A stretch of 49,636 nucleotides of DNA from Isotricha intestinalis. Its lineage: Eukaryota; Ciliophora; Litostomatea; Vestibuliferida; Isotrichidae. Every line of letters begins with the position of its first letter. Position 1 is the first letter of the stretch. The stretch covers positions 1 through 49,636 of the forward strand of contig JAJJLU010003578.1 of the NCBI GenBank assembly GCA_023807065.1, in the 5' to 3' direction. The translations under genes were made by a program, and so were the position numbers. Below are positions 20,285-30,785 of this stretch, piece by piece. The notes under the pieces are model-generated. The model searched no databases and was not told the DNA's origin. It saw nothing but the letters and a program-made list of their open reading frames with translations.

Positions 20285-21217
20285 TTTTTTATTTAATTTA
20301 ATTTCTTTTTATATTCATTAACCTTTCTAATCATTTTTTCAAATAATCAGGTTACATTGAAATATCTAATAATCTTTCACTTTATTTTTCATTTATAAAC
20401 AATAATACAACAGTATTTTCTATATCTGTAATTACATTTCCAAAATTCTAATTAATGTTTCTAACTTTTTTTCTGTTATTGTATTTGGTTGTTCGATTTC
20501 AGTTTTTATTCATTGAAGATTCATTTCTTTGAATTTTTTTCATCAAATATTTGTTCTACTTTTTCATCATCTTCTATATTTTGAGTAAATGTTTAGGGAA
20601 TATTTTCTTTTCTTTTTTTCTTACCTTATGTTCTTAATATTTTATTATCTATTTCTTCTTTATCTAATCTCATTTCTATTAAATAAAAATTCCACATCAT
20701 TTAAATAAACCCCTTTTAACAAACCCAAATATTGAAATATTTGTATGTTTACCATCTTTTCAATTTTTATTTTTTTCATCCAAAACTTAATTATATTATT
20801 TTGTTCGTTTTTATTTTTAAAGTTTTTAATTTTATTAGTAAATTCAGAAATGCCTCTTAATTAAGAAACATGAATAATATTATATTCATTTTTGAAATTT
20901 ATATATTTTCCTCCTAAAAGAAAATTTACTCCTGTATTAGGATACATCCAAACAGGAATAATAAATTGTCCTTCATTAATATTATTATCAGCAAAATTAA
21001 TTCTATCATAATATAATTGTTGATTAAATCAACAAAAATGATACAATCTTTAATTTTATTACACCACATATCTTGACTAGAATTAACTTTAATAGGATTT
21101 TTAACTTTAGGTTTAGAAAATTATTTTTTCTGTTTGAAAGATATTTTTTGTATTTTCATTTATGAATTTAAATTATTTTACCTTTGAAATATTTAAGAAA
21201 ATAGAAATTTTTGCCAT
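20285..21217 (-). pseudogene. decayed gene of unknown family
   Basis: Reading the minus strand from ATG at 21217 (MAKISIFLNISK, then a GTAAAA donor at 21181) one recovers coding-like text across more than 900 nt, broken by at least five frame shifts and about ten stops. Clear pieces are VNSSQDMWCNKIKDCIIFVD, then GQFIIPVWMYPNTGVNFLLG, IKFWMKKIKIEKMVNIQIF, GLLKGVYLNDVEFLF, RLDKEEIDNKILRT, EIEQPNTITEKKLETLI and NVITDIENTVVLLFINEK. About eight stops are TAA at places where glutamine would fit, for example at 20861-20863. I do not recognise the family. Base composition is like the neighbours. It sits just upstream of the giant repeat gene. Decay looks recent enough that most of the sequence is still readable. 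Confidence 0.8.
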
Positions 21218-21585
21218 GTTTTTATAAATATTTTTTTATATAAAAAATTTGTAAAATTAGATTTAAAATTTAATTCTGATAATAAAAACCGTTAAATTAA
21301 TTATTTTTTAAAAATTATATTAAAAAAATTCAGGAACTTCTTCATTAAGCATAAATATTAATAATCTTTTTCCAAAAGTTAAAAATTCCTAAAAAGCTTC
21401 TTTCTTTAAAATATTTTCCTAATATAATATAAATTATTAAATCAAATAGTTTTAAACCTGAAAAATAGATAAAAATCAAATAAAACATGGTAAAAAATTG
21501 AAAGACTCTGAACAAATAAAAAATATCTATATAACATATAAAATAATTAAAATAATTACAAAAATTAACATAGAAATAATAAAAA
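21218..21585. other. intergenic gap upstream of the giant repeat gene
   Basis: 368 nt between the relic's start and the ATG at 21586. Very AT-rich, with no open frame or clear signal. It presumably holds the promoter of the 9-kb gene. Confidence 0.5.
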
Positions 21586-24500
21586 ATGCAATATCATCAT
21601 TCTAGAGTTGAGAAATCAGATAGTAAACCAAAGAATATGGAAAACACATCTGAGTCTGGATATGGAGAAATGATATACATGGAGCCATCAAATAATCAAA
21701 TGATGAGTCCAGTAACAGAAGGTCGTCAAACTTTACGTCAAAGTCCAAGTGATGCTGTTTCTCGTAGTATTGTATCAACAGTGAAGATGAATCTCCGTGA
21801 ACGAGCTGATACAGCTCAACTTGTAGGTGAGAAACCAATTCAAAGTCTTGTCGTTGCTATTCCTTCTAGAGGTATTGGAGAAGAAAAATTAGAAAGATCA
21901 CCTAAAACTATTAATATTGGAGATTCTAAAGAACAAACTGAATATAATATTAGGACTCTCAATGCGAGGAAAAGTCCTAAAGGTGGTTTATATCAAAGTT
22001 ATAATAATATGGATAGTGGAAATATTGGTTTAGATCAACCTATGCAATATTCTGGGTTTATGCAAGGAGGTGATGGTGGTTATCAAATGGGAAATGATTC
22101 TAATATTATGATGGGTAATATGCAAGGTAAAAGTTCACCTGGAATAATTATGAATCCTAGAGAAGGAAGAGAACCTATGATTAGTAAAATGTCACCTAAT
22201 CAAAATATTGATGATAATAATTCAAGTCAAGATAAAGGTTATTATGAATCTCAAGCTCAATGGAATAATTTAAAAAATGTTTTAGGGAATCAAAATAGAA
22301 TGAAAGGTAATTATGATGTTCAAGGAGATAAAATTATGAAAGAATCTCAAATTAAATATAATAATGCTACTTATAATAATATGACAATGGGTGATGTTAA
22401 AAATTTAGTAAAGAGATTTACTAAAGTTTATGATCCACGTAAAACCCAAGAAGGAGCTTTAATTAGTCAAAGTCAAGTTATTGTTCCTGGAGCAAATGAT
22501 GAAGTATTTAATGGAAGATATAGAGTATTACAGAAAATGAATAGATTAAGTAATATTTTATTATCAAAGAGAAGAGGAGTAGTGAGTCCTGATAGAGATG
22601 ATTCAATGAATCGTTCTCTTGATGAAACAAGGAAAACTTTTGATAGACATACTTTAAACAGAAACTCATTAAAAAATGGAAGATTAACAATAAATAGATC
22701 ACCCGAACATAAATTTTTATATGTTTCTCTTGCAATGATTTCGTCTAAAGGGCCTAACACAGAAGATAGAACAATTTTAAGAAAAATGAGATTTGATAAA
22801 GGAGGTGTAGTTGATTTAGCACAAGAAGAAAGAAAAAAAGGAAAATATAAAATTAAGAAATTGCAAAATAAAAGAGGGGTGAGAGGAGCTTCTCCTTTGA
22901 TGAGACCTAATCCAAAATATAGAGAGCAAGCAGCAAAATTAATTCAGGCTTGGTGGAGAGAATTAAAAGAATTATATGAACAGAGATTAAATATGATTAT
23001 TAAAATTCAAAGTTTTTGGAGAGGAAGATGGGTTAGAAAATATATGTATGATATTTTATATTTGAGTTTTATGTATCAGAGTTTTTGTCAAATTATTCAA
23101 AAAGTTTTAGTTAAACATATAAGACCTTATATTTTTAATTTATTGACTGCAGGAGAAAAAAATAGAAATTTATTATTAAGAAATTTAATTTTAAAAGACA
23201 GAAGATGGCAATTATTAAAAATCAAACCATATTTGGATAGATGGATTTCTTTTTTAAGACTAACTGAAGTAAGAAATTTGAGAGGAAGAAGACTATTTGA
23301 TATAAGGTCTGAAGCTGAAAAAAGAAAAGAAAAATTATTAAAGACTTTTGATAAATGGGCGTTTTTGTCAAAAATAGACAAATTAAAAAATAATTCTGAA
23401 GACGCTACACGAGATAGAAATAAAGTTTTAAGTATGTTTAAGATGGTTGAAAATGCAAATAAACTAACTAAAAGAGTAGCTTTAAAAAACTCAAAGAATA
23501 AAATTGCAAATTATTTAATAAAAAAAGCAAGAGAAGATGCTTTAAATAGAATAATAAGAAAAAGACCAGATCCAAAGAAACAAATATTAAGAAAATATTT
23601 TGAAAGATGGAATGATATGATAAAAGATGATAGGCAAAAAGATTTTAAGAAAAGATTATCTGCTGATTTATTGGATAGTGCAACAAAAAGAATAAAGAAA
23701 AATCTAATGAGAAGTTCATTTAACAAATTAACAAGATTACCAAAAAGAGCAGAAGTTGTTGAAAAAATAGTAATTCAAGAAAAAATATTAGAAAAAGAAG
23801 CTCAAGTAAAAGGAGTTAATCCTCATTTGTTAAGTGCTGGTCATTTACTTGAAAATGCTATTTTAAGGTTAACTTATAAATATCCACTTAATGCAATTGA
23901 TGATAAATTAGTCAAAAATAGTAGAATTCAAAAACTATTGAAAATCTTGAATATAAAAGAAAATTATATTAAGAGAATTTTAAAGGATTATTTAATTAAA
24001 TGGAAAAATAAATGTAAGAATAAAGAAAGTGAAGAATTAATGAAGAAAATGATTATGAGATTATTGAATACTGTTTTAAAAAAAATTAAAAATAGAATTT
24101 TAAATAATAAATTTAATCAATGGAGAAATAAAGTAAGAACAAAAGGAGAAATAGGTGATGATATTTATAATAAATCTAAAGGTTTAAATAATTTAAGTTC
24201 AATTATAAAAAAATCATCAAGTAAAATGTTTGGAAAAGAATTCTTGGATAATTTAAATAAAAAAAGAAGTCAAAGAGTATATAAAAATGCTTTACTCAAA
24301 ATAATAGATAATTACTTTAATAAAGATAGAAATAAATTAAGGTCATTTTTATATAAATGGAAAGATAAAGTGAGAAAAATGCAAATTTATGATTTAAAAG
24401 TAAAAGTACTTAAAAATTTAGGAAGAAAAAATGATAATAATAATAGAAAATTAAGATTAAGTAAAGCAATACATAAATGGTTAATGAATGCTAATTTAGA

Positions 24501-27500
24501 AATAGTAGGTGAAAAAGAAAGTTCAAAAACTTTAAAAAAAGGGAAAAGTGATAAGAAAAAATATGCTGCTTTAATAATGAAAATATTAAAGAGAATAAAT
24601 GAAGAAATGGATAAAGATATTGTATTAAGAAATAAAATGAAAAAATGGTTGAAAGTAACAAAATATCTTCAGGATTTACAAAATGATTCAATTGGAAAAG
24701 GACTTACTCATATAACAAAATATAATTCAAAGAAAAATTATGATGATTTTATTAAAAAATTAAGAGAAATATTTTTAACAATTTCTAAAAAAGAGAAATT
24801 AAAAAATTTATTGCCAAAAAGAAAAGATGGTGATAGAGAAAAAGTATTAAAGAATCTATTAAGATGGAGAAATAAAATATATCCAAAAGAGAAAAAAGTA
24901 GATATTTCAAGTTATAAAGCACGTTATTTAAAGAATATATTAACTAAAACAGATATAGAAAAAATAATTAGAGCTTTATATAAATGGAGAAGTACATTAA
25001 AACCAAAATTAAATGATGCTCCTAAAAAATATGGTTTAGATTTATTAAAGAAAACTTTGAAAAAAACAATTTTCGAAGAGATTAAAAAAGCAGAAGGAAA
25101 AAAAAAATTAAAAGAAATACCCAAAAATTTAACTTTAATGGAAGCTTTATTAAGAGGTGATTTAACTTCTGCTAAATCTTTGGCATTAAGAAAAATACCT
25201 TTGCTTCATTATTTCTTAAAATGGAGAAATATTGTGAAAAAAGATAATTTAAATAGATTAAAACATGAAATGTTTAGTAAATTATTCCTTGGTCCTTTAA
25301 AAAGAATTAATAAATTTCCTTTAAGAAAATATTTAAATAAATGGAAAGATATAATTAGAAAAGATAATGTTAATCAATTACAAAAAAGTATTTATATGAA
25401 ATTAATGAAGACATTTTATGATAAAACAAGAAAGAATATTTTAAAGAAAAAAATAAGACAATGGAAAAATAATGCTGATAAAGTTTCTAAAAATTTAGAT
25501 GATACTAAAAAAGCAATTGATAATTTAAGAAGAAATGTAACTTCACCTATATTTGAAAAGACTGTAGTTAAGGAGAAGAAAATGCCAATTTCAGGAAAAT
25601 TAAAAAGTGTTTTAATTAATAGATTTTTATCTACAAAAAGAAATCTGTTAAATAAATATATTAATAAATGGAAAAATCATTTAAATAAAGACAAACTTTA
25701 TAAATTAAGAAATCGAATATTACAAATATTGATAAAAAATGAAAATTTAAAAAATGATAATAATAAAACTAATAAATTAAAAGAAGCTTTATTAAGATGG
25801 AGAATAAATTCTATTCCAGAAAAAGAAAATCCATTAGATAAAATTACAAAAATAAGAAAAGGCTTAGAAATTATAGAAAAAGTTTTAAGAAAACCAAATT
25901 TAAAAGATATATTTATTGGAATTAAAAATAGAAAAAAGAGAGTTGGTGGAAGTAAAATATTATCAAAAATAATAAGTAAAATAACACCAAAAGTTAGAAA
26001 ACATATATTAAAGAAATATTTAAATCAATGGAAAAGTAAAGTTCCAGATAAAGAAAAAGAAAAAACAAAAGCCAAAAATATCTTTGAAAGTATTTTAAAA
26101 AATAGAAATTTAACTAGAAAACAATTAGAACCTTATAAAGATTTAACAAAAATATTAAAAGAATTATATAAATTAAAATCAGGAAAAGGACAAAAATTAA
26201 TAGATTTCTTTAGAAAAATTAAAGAAAAGAAAAAGAAAAAAATATTAGAAGAAAGAGATAGAAGACTTCATATTTTAATGATGAAAAATAATAATAAAGG
26301 ATTATTAAGATTAGGAATTGCAAAATGGAGAAGAAATACAAGATACATTAAAGCATTAGAAAATGCTTTAATTATAAGAAAATTCTGTAAACTCAAATTA
26401 GATAAAGTTAATAAAAAAAGAAATAATGTTGATAAATTTATTAAAATACTCAGAAAAATTATTTTAAATAGAGTATTTAATAAATTATTTAGTGGAGGAA
26501 AAAAAAGAGCTATAAGTATTTTATTAAAGAAAATAATTAAAAATTGTGAACAATCTGATAAAAAATTATTAAGAAATGCTTTATTAAAATGGAGAAATAT
26601 TATTCCTTTACTAAAAAAATTAAATAGTGTTACAAAAATTCAAAGTGTTTTAAGAGGAATGAAAATTAGAAAAAAAAAAAGTAAATTAAATGATCTATAT
26701 TTAAAATTGAGATTATTAGTTGCAAAAAGACAAAATATTGGAAAAGATTTATTAAGATTTTATTTATTAAAATGGTTACAAAGAGCAGAAAGAGAATATT
26801 ATGATGATAATGCAAAAATTATACAAAAATTTTTAAAAATGGGATTAACAATTATTAGTGAATTAGATGCTAGAGATAAATTATATAAATTATTTTTCGA
26901 TTATTATAAAAAAAGAATACTTGAAGTTTTAAGAAGATTAACTCCAATTAAAAAGAATAATTATGATCAATTAATTTTACTTTTAGATAAATTCACTAAA
27001 AGAATAATTAAAGATTATATTCATAAAATTAGAGATTATGCTAAATTAAAAAAATTAAAAAATGTTTATCCAAAAATAGTTGATGCTCTTAAAAAATATT
27101 TCTTACCTTTATATTTAAGAAAATGGAAAATAATTGCTATAGATCAAAGAGATAAATATATAAAAATAATACAAGATTTCTTAAGAAACAAAAAAGATAA
27201 AAAATCTAAAAATAAAAAAAGAAAAATTGATTTTGTGTTAAAAAATCTATATTTAAAAAATTCGGAAAGTAATAAATCAAAATTAAGAAGACATTTATGG
27301 AAATGGATGAAAAAAGCAAAAGAAATTCAATTAAATGAAAATGCCCAAATCATTCAAAAATTCTGTAAAGTACATGAAAGTAAAAAATTAAAATCAAAAG
27401 CAAAGAATAAAAATAAATTATCAAATTTCTTAAAAACTTATCTTATAAAACAAATAGCAAAAATTTTAACCGAATCAAATGAAAAATATTTAAAACCATT

Positions 27501-30500
27501 AAAAAATGCTTTAGATAAAGTAAAAGGTGTTGATAAAAGATATTCAACAAATAATATTATAAGTTTCGCTAATGACACAATTAGAAGGCAATTACTTTTA
27601 TATATTTTTAATAAACAACTTAAAAATAATAAAGATGATTTATTACGAAAATATTTAAATAAATGGAAAAAAACCACAGATGAAATTAATAAAAAAGCAA
27701 TTTTGATTCAAAACTTTTTTAGAAAAATTAGAGCAAAAAAAAATAAAAAAAATATAAATAAAATAAGAGAAATTTTACTTAAATTATTTATGAAACATGA
27801 TTCAAGTAAACTTGATAAATTATTATATGCATTGAGAAAATGGCAATTGAAAATTCATTTAATCAATTGTCAATTCAATGCTGATATTATTAAAAAATTC
27901 ATTGGACATAATTTAAATAAGAGATTAAGTAATAAAATTTATCAATTTTTTATTCTCTTAGCAAAAAGAAAATTAGCAAAAAAATTAAAGAATTTTGCAA
28001 AAATAAAGAAATTAAGAGATGCTATTTTAAAAATTATTCTTAAAAAATTAATAAGAAATGGAAAAGAATTAGGAACAACAAATAAAATAACATCTTTATT
28101 AAGAAAATTCATAATTTTTAATAGTACAAAATTAAGAAATAATTTATTAAGAAAATATTTAGATATATGGAAAAATAAAGCTAAAAATTTAAAAGAGAAA
28201 GAAGATAAATCAGCTAAGATTATACAAAGATTTTTTAAATCTTTAAAAACTAAAAGTAAAAATTCAAGATTATCAATTAGATTAGATAAACTAAAACAAA
28301 TATTATTATCAAAAACTAGAGAAAGTCCTTTAAGAGTTGCTTTCAATAAATATAGATCTAAAGTCAAAAGACTTTCAGTCCAAGAAAATGCAGATATTAT
28401 TAAAAAATTCTGTAAAATTGTTAAAGAAAAAAGAGATAAAGAAAAAGATAAAAAAATGACTATTAATATTTCAAAAGCAATTGAGATTTTATCTAAAATT
28501 AATCCTTATAAAAAATATGCTTTTGATAAAATCAGAAAAGCAAAACAAATTGATGGATTAAAAAAAATAATTGAATATATTATCAAAAAAAGAATAGAAA
28601 TTTTGAAAGATGTTTTTGAGAAAATTGGAAAAGGAAAGAATAAAAATAGATTAATTAAATTAATAAATATTAAAAAGAAGTATATAGATAATTTATTAAA
28701 AAAATATTTGAGAAAATGGCGCGAACAAGTTAATAATTTAAAAAGAAAAAGAGGTGCAGAATTAATTCAAAAGAATTATCGTTTATTTAAAGGAAATAAA
28801 AAGAAAAATTTTATTAATATTTTCCTTACTAAAATTTTAAATACTAAAGAAGAAAGAAGAAATAATACATTAAAAACATCTTTAATGAAATGGCTTAAAA
28901 ATGCAAAACTTAAACATGCAAATGAAGCAACAAAAAAAATTCAAAATTACCTTAATAAAAAAACAAATAAGAATAGAGCTAAGAAAAATTGGAGAAAATT
29001 AGCTATGTTATTAGCAAAGAAAAATGGTATAAAAAAAAAACTTGATGTCATGAAAAGATTAAAAGACTATTTTAATTTAAGCAAATTTATTATTATTTTA
29101 AAAGATAGAATGAAAAAGAATATTTTAAAAGATTTACTCAAAAGACTTAAACTGAAAAAATTATTGAATTTACTTAAAATAATCTTTACAAACTTTTCAG
29201 ATAGAAATAAAACTCTAATTTTAAATAGATATTTATCTATCTGGAGAGATAAAGTAAACAAATTAAAAAAATTGCAAGAAATTTTAGAAAAAATGTTATA
29301 TGATATAGATAAAAGAAGAAAAATAATAGCAGCAAAAACTTTAGGAGATGTTTTTTTAATTAAAAAATTATTACATGATATTTTAAGAATTAGAGCATTA
29401 GAATTTATAAAAAGATTAAAAAATAGTGGGGAATTAAATAAGAGACTTAGAGTTCTTGGAGATACATTAGTGAAAACAAAGAAAGATTTAGATGAACAAA
29501 ATAAAAAAATATTCCTTAAATCATTATATAAAGTATATTATACTAGAGCTCTTGATAAATTAATTAATAATATAAAAGAAAGACAAAAACAAATTAAGAA
29601 AAAATATGGTAAATATTTCCTTAATTTATTAAAAAGAATTAAAAATCAAAAATCTGAAGATAAATCAAAAAGTAAACATCAAGGAACAAATGCTCTTAAA
29701 AGTACTAGATTACAATTTCATGGACATGCTTCGAATAAAGTAACTCCAACAGAAGACAAAAAACCTTATTTATATATTATTCCATTATTCATAGAATTTC
29801 TTAAAAATAAGATTAAAGATAGAAAAGAATATGCTTTTAAAAAAATAATAGATAAAGATAAATATAGTAAATTTTGTAGATTAGTTAAAAAATATGTGAT
29901 GAAAAAACAAATTCCAAATAAAAGAGAATTTTTAGATACTTTGATAGGAAATTATAAAAACTTGAAAACTAAAGGACCTTTATTAAATAAATTATATAAA
30001 ATGTTAAGATTATATATAATTCATGAATGGATGAAAACTTTAAAATCTCCTTCTAAATTATATCGAATATTTTATTTATTTAAAATGACATTTATGCATA
30101 AGGGAATATCTGAAAGGAGATTCATACGTGAAATAATAAGAAAATGGAGATTTGCAACATTTGTAAAAGTAATGGCAAAAAGAAAATTAGAATTAATGTA
30201 TAAAAATTTACATGTTTCATATCTTCAAATGGCAAATGAAGTATTTGGTGATGAAGAATCAACAAATGCTTCTGTAGTAAAAGAATTTGAAAGATTTGGA
30301 ACTGATGTTGGAATGTGGGGAAATGAAGATCCTAATATTCCAACAGAAAGTGGTTATGTTAAATCAGTTAATAAAAAATATGTTTTTGAAACTTTAGAAA
30401 ATGAAGGTAAATTATTTGATGAATTAGAACTTAAAAAAAATGTTGTTGTTAAAGGAGAAAGTAAAGTTTATGGTAGTGATATTAAATCAGAAGAAAATGG

Positions 30501-30702
30501 AAGTGAAAGTTCAAGAAGAAGAAAAAGAGAAACTAAAGACAAGATTACAAAAGAGGAAGTTCAAGAAAATAATGAAGAAAATAAAAATGTTTCTGGAAGA
30601 AGAATTAGGTCTTATAATAGAAAAAAAGAAGAAGAGAAAAAAGAACAAAGTAATGAAGAAAAAAGAGGTACACATAAAATATATAGAAGAGGAGAAAATT
30701 AA
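21586..30702 (+). CDS. giant Sfi1/IQ-repeat centrin-binding protein
   Basis: 3038 residues in one uninterrupted frame. Residues 1-300 are Ser/Asn/Gln/Gly/Met-rich and disordered. Residues 446-490 hold two IQ-like motifs (AAKLIQAWWRELKE and IIKIQSFWRGRWVRKY). From about 550 to 2880 a repeat of the form LLxxYLxKWKxxV recurs about 28 times, as in YLNKWKDIIRKDN, FLYKWKDKVRKMQ and YLRKWREQVNNLK. This is the Sfi1 repeat, a helix that binds one centrin each. In the second half IQ-like motifs (AKIIQKFLK, AILIQNFFRK, AKIIQRFFKS) alternate with them. The C-terminus (2900-3038) is charged and disordered. In yeast and animals Sfi1 organises spindle poles and centrosomes; in Paramecium large Sfi1-like proteins form the contractile infraciliary lattice. 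Cytoskeletal scaffold is the likely role. Very large for a single exon in a genome with introns. Confidence 0.9.
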   Translation: MQYHHSRVEKSDSKPKNMENTSESGYGEMIYMEPSNNQMMSPVTEGRQTLRQSPSDAVSRSIVSTVKMNLRERADTAQLVGEKPIQSLVVAIPSRGIGEEKLERSPKTINIGDSKEQTEYNIRTLNARKSPKGGLYQSYNNMDSGNIGLDQPMQYSGFMQGGDGGYQMGNDSNIMMGNMQGKSSPGIIMNPREGREPMISKMSPNQNIDDNNSSQDKGYYESQAQWNNLKNVLGNQNRMKGNYDVQGDKIMKESQIKYNNATYNNMTMGDVKNLVKRFTKVYDPRKTQEGALISQSQVIVPGANDEVFNGRYRVLQKMNRLSNILLSKRRGVVSPDRDDSMNRSLDETRKTFDRHTLNRNSLKNGRLTINRSPEHKFLYVSLAMISSKGPNTEDRTILRKMRFDKGGVVDLAQEERKKGKYKIKKLQNKRGVRGASPLMRPNPKYREQAAKLIQAWWRELKELYEQRLNMIIKIQSFWRGRWVRKYMYDILYLSFMYQSFCQIIQKVLVKHIRPYIFNLLTAGEKNRNLLLRNLILKDRRWQLLKIKPYLDRWISFLRLTEVRNLRGRRLFDIRSEAEKRKEKLLKTFDKWAFLSKIDKLKNNSEDATRDRNKVLSMFKMVENANKLTKRVALKNSKNKIANYLIKKAREDALNRIIRKRPDPKKQILRKYFERWNDMIKDDRQKDFKKRLSADLLDSATKRIKKNLMRSSFNKLTRLPKRAEVVEKIVIQEKILEKEAQVKGVNPHLLSAGHLLENAILRLTYKYPLNAIDDKLVKNSRIQKLLKILNIKENYIKRILKDYLIKWKNKCKNKESEELMKKMIMRLLNTVLKKIKNRILNNKFNQWRNKVRTKGEIGDDIYNKSKGLNNLSSIIKKSSSKMFGKEFLDNLNKKRSQRVYKNALLKIIDNYFNKDRNKLRSFLYKWKDKVRKMQIYDLKVKVLKNLGRKNDNNNRKLRLSKAIHKWLMNANLEIVGEKESSKTLKKGKSDKKKYAALIMKILKRINEEMDKDIVLRNKMKKWLKVTKYLQDLQNDSIGKGLTHITKYNSKKNYDDFIKKLREIFLTISKKEKLKNLLPKRKDGDREKVLKNLLRWRNKIYPKEKKVDISSYKARYLKNILTKTDIEKIIRALYKWRSTLKPKLNDAPKKYGLDLLKKTLKKTIFEEIKKAEGKKKLKEIPKNLTLMEALLRGDLTSAKSLALRKIPLLHYFLKWRNIVKKDNLNRLKHEMFSKLFLGPLKRINKFPLRKYLNKWKDIIRKDNVNQLQKSIYMKLMKTFYDKTRKNILKKKIRQWKNNADKVSKNLDDTKKAIDNLRRNVTSPIFEKTVVKEKKMPISGKLKSVLINRFLSTKRNLLNKYINKWKNHLNKDKLYKLRNRILQILIKNENLKNDNNKTNKLKEALLRWRINSIPEKENPLDKITKIRKGLEIIEKVLRKPNLKDIFIGIKNRKKRVGGSKILSKIISKITPKVRKHILKKYLNQWKSKVPDKEKEKTKAKNIFESILKNRNLTRKQLEPYKDLTKILKELYKLKSGKGQKLIDFFRKIKEKKKKKILEERDRRLHILMMKNNNKGLLRLGIAKWRRNTRYIKALENALIIRKFCKLKLDKVNKKRNNVDKFIKILRKIILNRVFNKLFSGGKKRAISILLKKIIKNCEQSDKKLLRNALLKWRNIIPLLKKLNSVTKIQSVLRGMKIRKKKSKLNDLYLKLRLLVAKRQNIGKDLLRFYLLKWLQRAEREYYDDNAKIIQKFLKMGLTIISELDARDKLYKLFFDYYKKRILEVLRRLTPIKKNNYDQLILLLDKFTKRIIKDYIHKIRDYAKLKKLKNVYPKIVDALKKYFLPLYLRKWKIIAIDQRDKYIKIIQDFLRNKKDKKSKNKKRKIDFVLKNLYLKNSESNKSKLRRHLWKWMKKAKEIQLNENAQIIQKFCKVHESKKLKSKAKNKNKLSNFLKTYLIKQIAKILTESNEKYLKPLKNALDKVKGVDKRYSTNNIISFANDTIRRQLLLYIFNKQLKNNKDDLLRKYLNKWKKTTDEINKKAILIQNFFRKIRAKKNKKNINKIREILLKLFMKHDSSKLDKLLYALRKWQLKIHLINCQFNADIIKKFIGHNLNKRLSNKIYQFFILLAKRKLAKKLKNFAKIKKLRDAILKIILKKLIRNGKELGTTNKITSLLRKFIIFNSTKLRNNLLRKYLDIWKNKAKNLKEKEDKSAKIIQRFFKSLKTKSKNSRLSIRLDKLKQILLSKTRESPLRVAFNKYRSKVKRLSVQENADIIKKFCKIVKEKRDKEKDKKMTINISKAIEILSKINPYKKYAFDKIRKAKQIDGLKKIIEYIIKKRIEILKDVFEKIGKGKNKNRLIKLINIKKKYIDNLLKKYLRKWREQVNNLKRKRGAELIQKNYRLFKGNKKKNFINIFLTKILNTKEERRNNTLKTSLMKWLKNAKLKHANEATKKIQNYLNKKTNKNRAKKNWRKLAMLLAKKNGIKKKLDVMKRLKDYFNLSKFIIILKDRMKKNILKDLLKRLKLKKLLNLLKIIFTNFSDRNKTLILNRYLSIWRDKVNKLKKLQEILEKMLYDIDKRRKIIAAKTLGDVFLIKKLLHDILRIRALEFIKRLKNSGELNKRLRVLGDTLVKTKKDLDEQNKKIFLKSLYKVYYTRALDKLINNIKERQKQIKKKYGKYFLNLLKRIKNQKSEDKSKSKHQGTNALKSTRLQFHGHASNKVTPTEDKKPYLYIIPLFIEFLKNKIKDRKEYAFKKIIDKDKYSKFCRLVKKYVMKKQIPNKREFLDTLIGNYKNLKTKGPLLNKLYKMLRLYIIHEWMKTLKSPSKLYRIFYLFKMTFMHKGISERRFIREIIRKWRFATFVKVMAKRKLELMYKNLHVSYLQMANEVFGDEESTNASVVKEFERFGTDVGMWGNEDPNIPTESGYVKSVNKKYVFETLENEGKLFDELELKKNVVVKGESKVYGSDIKSEENGSESSRRRKRETKDKITKEEVQENNEENKNVSGRRIRSYNRKKEEEKKEQSNEEKRGTHKIYRRGEN

Positions 30703-30785
30703 ATATTTTAATATAAACAATTTCATTTAATTTTATTATTTAATAATTGGCTTATTTATTTATTCATTATAATATTTTTATTAAA

